A stretch of 64,000 nt of DNA, from NCBI GenBank assembly GCA_032209605.1, contig JASFXZ010000002.1, forward strand, positions 54,686,431 to 54,750,430. Reading direction: 5' to 3'. Below are positions 61,018 through 64,000 of this stretch, in pieces; position 1 is the stretch's first letter, and every line of letters starts with the position of its first letter. The position numbers and the translations under genes are program-made. The notes under the pieces are model-generated. The model saw nothing but the letters and a program-made list of their open reading frames with translations, did not search any database and was not told the DNA's origin. The stretch comes from Mactromeris polynyma. Lineage: Eukaryota; Mollusca; Bivalvia; Venerida; Mactridae.

Positions 61018-61307
61018 TGCAAGCACTTGTCATAGACCAATGGTTTACTAAACGCAAGCACTTGTCATAGACCAATGGTTTACTAAACGCAAGCACTTGT
61101 CATAGACCAATGGTTTACTAAACGCAAGCTATTGTCATAGACCAATGGTTTACTAAACGCAAGCACATGTCATAGACCAATGGTTTACTAAACACAAGCA
61201 CTTGTCATAGACCAATGGTTTACTAAACGCAAGCACTTGTCATAGACCAATGGTTTACTAAATGCAAGCACTTGTCATAGACCAATGGTTTACTAAACGC
61301 AAGCACT
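61018..61307 (+). repeat. 35-bp tandem array, 8 units plus a partial
   Basis: The unit is CGCAAGCACTTGTCATAGAC + CAATGGTTTACTAAA, with starts from 61018 to 61298. Few variants are seen. Confidence 0.95.
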
Positions 61308-62979
61308 TTGAGGGTGCATAATGAACCCATGGGCAAATAATGTGCCCTACAAAAATGTAATGTATGTTGTTATTGCAATGCTGAATTTTGCTTCATTTAA
61401 ATAGTAATGTACATGTATAGCTAAAGTTATCGGTTAATTATTGGGTCATTACTTAATTAGACTATTCTTGAGTTAGTTGTTTACTATGGTCACCTTATTG
61501 ACTCTGGCCCAAAACTTGGCATACTAAACATAAATTATATATGATCAGTAATACAATCAATCCAAATACTAAAATTTGAATAAACAATAGAGAGAATAAA
61601 GAAAACAATTACCACTAAAATTGAAAACAAATCCCATCAACCAAAATTATCATTAACTTGTGAACATCCAGTTAAAGCAGCATTACATTGTTTTCGTAAT
61701 TATTTGTATATTTTTTACATATTTGGTAAGGAATGAGGTATTTGTCAACAAAATAATTTTATTTCACTGAATTTGACATACATGTATTTCGCAATAAACA
61801 AAACACGTAACTCCTGACTTTCTTCTAAGAAATGTTGTCATTGAAGAACTCCAGGAATAAACTGTGGAGTGTGACAATTTCTGACATATACTATGAATAA
61901 ACAAAGTTTTTTTATGTATTGAATCTCAATGCCATTACGTGTTGGTTATCTAAACAATAAATCAAAAAATCCTCTTTGATCTGTCAAAATCCATACTTTC
62001 GTTTTGATTACTAAAATCAGCTACTTTCTTTTTAGAAACATATCAATATCTGACTAAGAGAAGGTCTGTATGTACGGTGAAATGCAATTAGAGTGGTTTG
62101 AAACTACCACAGAACCATCTGAGAAAAGAGATAAAAATGCAATGCTGCTTTAAGCAGTGTTAAGATAAAGATTTAAAAATAAACTGATTTTTCTAATGAG
62201 GTGGAACATTTATTCAGTCCAAATGTAGGAAAGAATCCAAAAGTTTTGTAATTAATAAAAAAGTGTGGTAAGATTATTGACGACATTTAAGTATTTCATA
62301 ATGAGATACCATAACTAACTCATTCATCTTTCATTGACATATAACAGATAAAAACATGCATGATGCTGCAACAAAACAGATTGACATTTAAATATAATAT
62401 TTGTCATTGTTTTAAATGCCATAGGTACAAAGAGTTGAAACCAACATATTCAACAGTAATGTTAAATACAATGAAGAATGGTATGATTAGCATTTGTCAA
62501 TGTAGAAGCCATCATGCCATTTAAATATTTTCAAATACAATGAAGCCGTCTAGATATAAAAATAGTAGGTCTATTATCCTATCACTTTTACCATCAGTCT
62601 CAAGACCATCATACTCATTAATCAGGGAGTGATTAAAAAGGTCTAAGAGATTGCCGAGTCAAACAAGATGGAAAAATTACACCTATGGTACATGAAAATG
62701 CAATATTACAGCATATTACAAACAAAAATTATTTTCAAATTCTAACAATGATTTAAGTAAATCAAAGTGCCACCCATAACCTTGTGGTACTTCAATGAAA
62801 CTGATGTGACACACATTGATGTATAACATCTCTCAGACTCCATATCAAGGTGTTTGTGCAAGAACAAGCTATCTCCATATAAATTAATTACGGAATTGGT
62901 AGATTCTGGCGCTAACCCCTAAATATATAGAATTATCTGATTATTAATCGGATACATCACATATAATGTAATGTATACA
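61308..62979. other. Presumed intron or gene flank, nothing recognised
   Basis: AT-rich, CG-poor sequence without supported exons. Confidence 0.4.
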
Positions 62980-63164
62980 CAGTAAAACCTCTTTTTAAGA
63001 CCATCTAAAACTTAAGACTACTTCATTAATATAACCATTATCATATTTACATGGATTAAAATATAAATTTTCTTTCATATTTTAACTTGATTGCCAGACT
63101 GTCTCATAACTAGGACCAACTTTCTTCAGACCTGTTGATGGTCTTACACTTTGGGTTTCACAGT
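62980..63164 (+). mobile_element. Decayed pogo-like MITE
   Basis: CAGTAAAACCTCTTTTTAAG starts the element, and a weak right end (GGTCTTACACTTTGGGTTTC then ACAGTA) closes it. Inner AAGACCATCTAAAACTTAAG is as in the other copies. Confidence 0.6.
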
Positions 63165-63598
63165 ACATTAAAAGGTAACTTCTATTATTCACTGTGAAGA
63201 TGTCTTTACCTCAAGTTATTGAGTTTAGAGACTGTTATACCTCACAAATATTTCATAAATGCATTTTTTATTTTATGAACTGGCTCAATATCTATGGTTT
63301 CTTTTAGAGAATTTTGAAATATCTCCAGACAAATTTTCTAAGCATGTTTTATCAAATTACAAAAACATATGGAACGCAGACTTAAAACACTAAAACGTTC
63401 ATTATCAAGGTTAGAAATGCAATTGTATCACATCAGCTTCATAGAAGTCACAGACATTTTGTGCAAAGAAGTCCCATATGCCCCCACAAAATAACCAAAA
63501 GTATCTGGGGGTGAAACTGTAACCAGTCTGTCTGCTCCTTTATATATATGCAAATGGTCTCCTTTTGCTTTCACCACTCGCTGTGATTTAACAAGGAC

Positions 63599-63828
63599 CA
63601 GGGCTCTAGAAATTTTCTTTAAATACAGTTGTCCCAGACTAGCATACGATGTTTCGACTTGTCCGCCATGGCAGGCTAGTTGTACTCGCATAGCATATGG
63701 TATGGATTAACAGTTAACTAGGCATGCATAACAGACTTGTCCCGGACTAAGTACAACTCAACTGTTGGTAGTCCAAATCGGCAATTAGACTTGTCTGGAC
63801 ATCGAGCTAGTGGATTTCTAGAGCCCTG
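63599..63828. mobile_element. hAT-like MITE with 15-bp perfect inverted ends
   Basis: CAGGGCTCTAGAAAT at 63599 is matched by its exact complement ending at 63828. CAGGG-type ends suggest hAT. An 8-bp target duplication is not evident. It overlaps the 87-codon minus frame at 63428-63691, which is therefore not counted as a gene. Confidence 0.65.
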
Positions 63829-64000
63829 ATAATGCAAAATAAGTTTAATGAATTTTAAATAAATTTGGTAATTTTGTCTTCACAAACCAGATTTAATCAT
63901 AAAGCCTTGAAATTTTTGCAAATACAAATATTTACATGATAATTATTTTTTGTTTATAGACAGATCGTATTTCAATTTGTAAAATATTTGTTTAAAACTA

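Noticed and set aside
63428..63691. 87-codon minus frame
   Set aside because: Part overlaps the hAT-like MITE at 63599-63828, and the rest has no recognisable features.

Overview
This is a 64-kb stretch of an animal nuclear genome. The evidence is one unspliced IRF2BP-family gene, several spliced exons of a TALPID3 (KIAA0586)-like gene, GT-AG introns, tRNA-derived SINEs, many non-autonomous DNA transposons and large minisatellites. One SINE at about 11.2-11.5 kb resembles those I know from molluscs, so a mollusc or other lophotrochozoan is my best guess. That placement is inference. There is no bacterial operon, CRISPR array or integrated virus that I can see, and no transposase or reverse transcriptase frame.

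Layout. 1-18 kb is AT-rich and intergenic. It holds a 1.5-kb minisatellite (32-bp unit) that ends in the terminal motif of a pogo-like MITE, several hAT-like and unclassified dispersed repeats, a tRNA-derived SINE and a 36-bp tandem array. 18.3-20.1 kb on the minus strand is the complete IRF2BP gene, a nuclear transcriptional co-regulator with an N-terminal C4 zinc finger and a C-terminal RING-like finger; its presumed promoter lies at about 20.1-20.5 kb. 20.5-43 kb is again gene-poor, with nested repeats at 37.2-38.3 kb, a 35-bp-arm hairpin at 40.4 kb and several dispersed repeats.

From about 43 kb to the end the base composition changes: CpG dinucleotides become rare. This region contains four exons of a minus-strand TALPID3-like gene (57210-57390, 53994-54203, 53193-53583, 46664-46754) that join in consistent reading phase. 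They encode about 290 residues, including the coiled-coil region of this centrosome/cilium protein. Its 5' and 3' parts were not found. Its introns are filled with minisatellites with units of about 15, 21, 25, 40 and 62 bp, pogo-like MITEs and an internal duplication; 43.9-45 kb carries a 47-bp array.

The two genes show no sign of working together: IRF2BP acts in nuclear transcription and TALPID3 at the centriole. I did not find a convincing new biological system. The most interesting signals are minisatellites that appear to have grown from inside a MITE, an intronic array that supplies the sequence directly upstream of a 3' splice site, foldback elements with readable target-site duplications, and the sharp CpG shift that probably marks a germline-methylated transcription unit.
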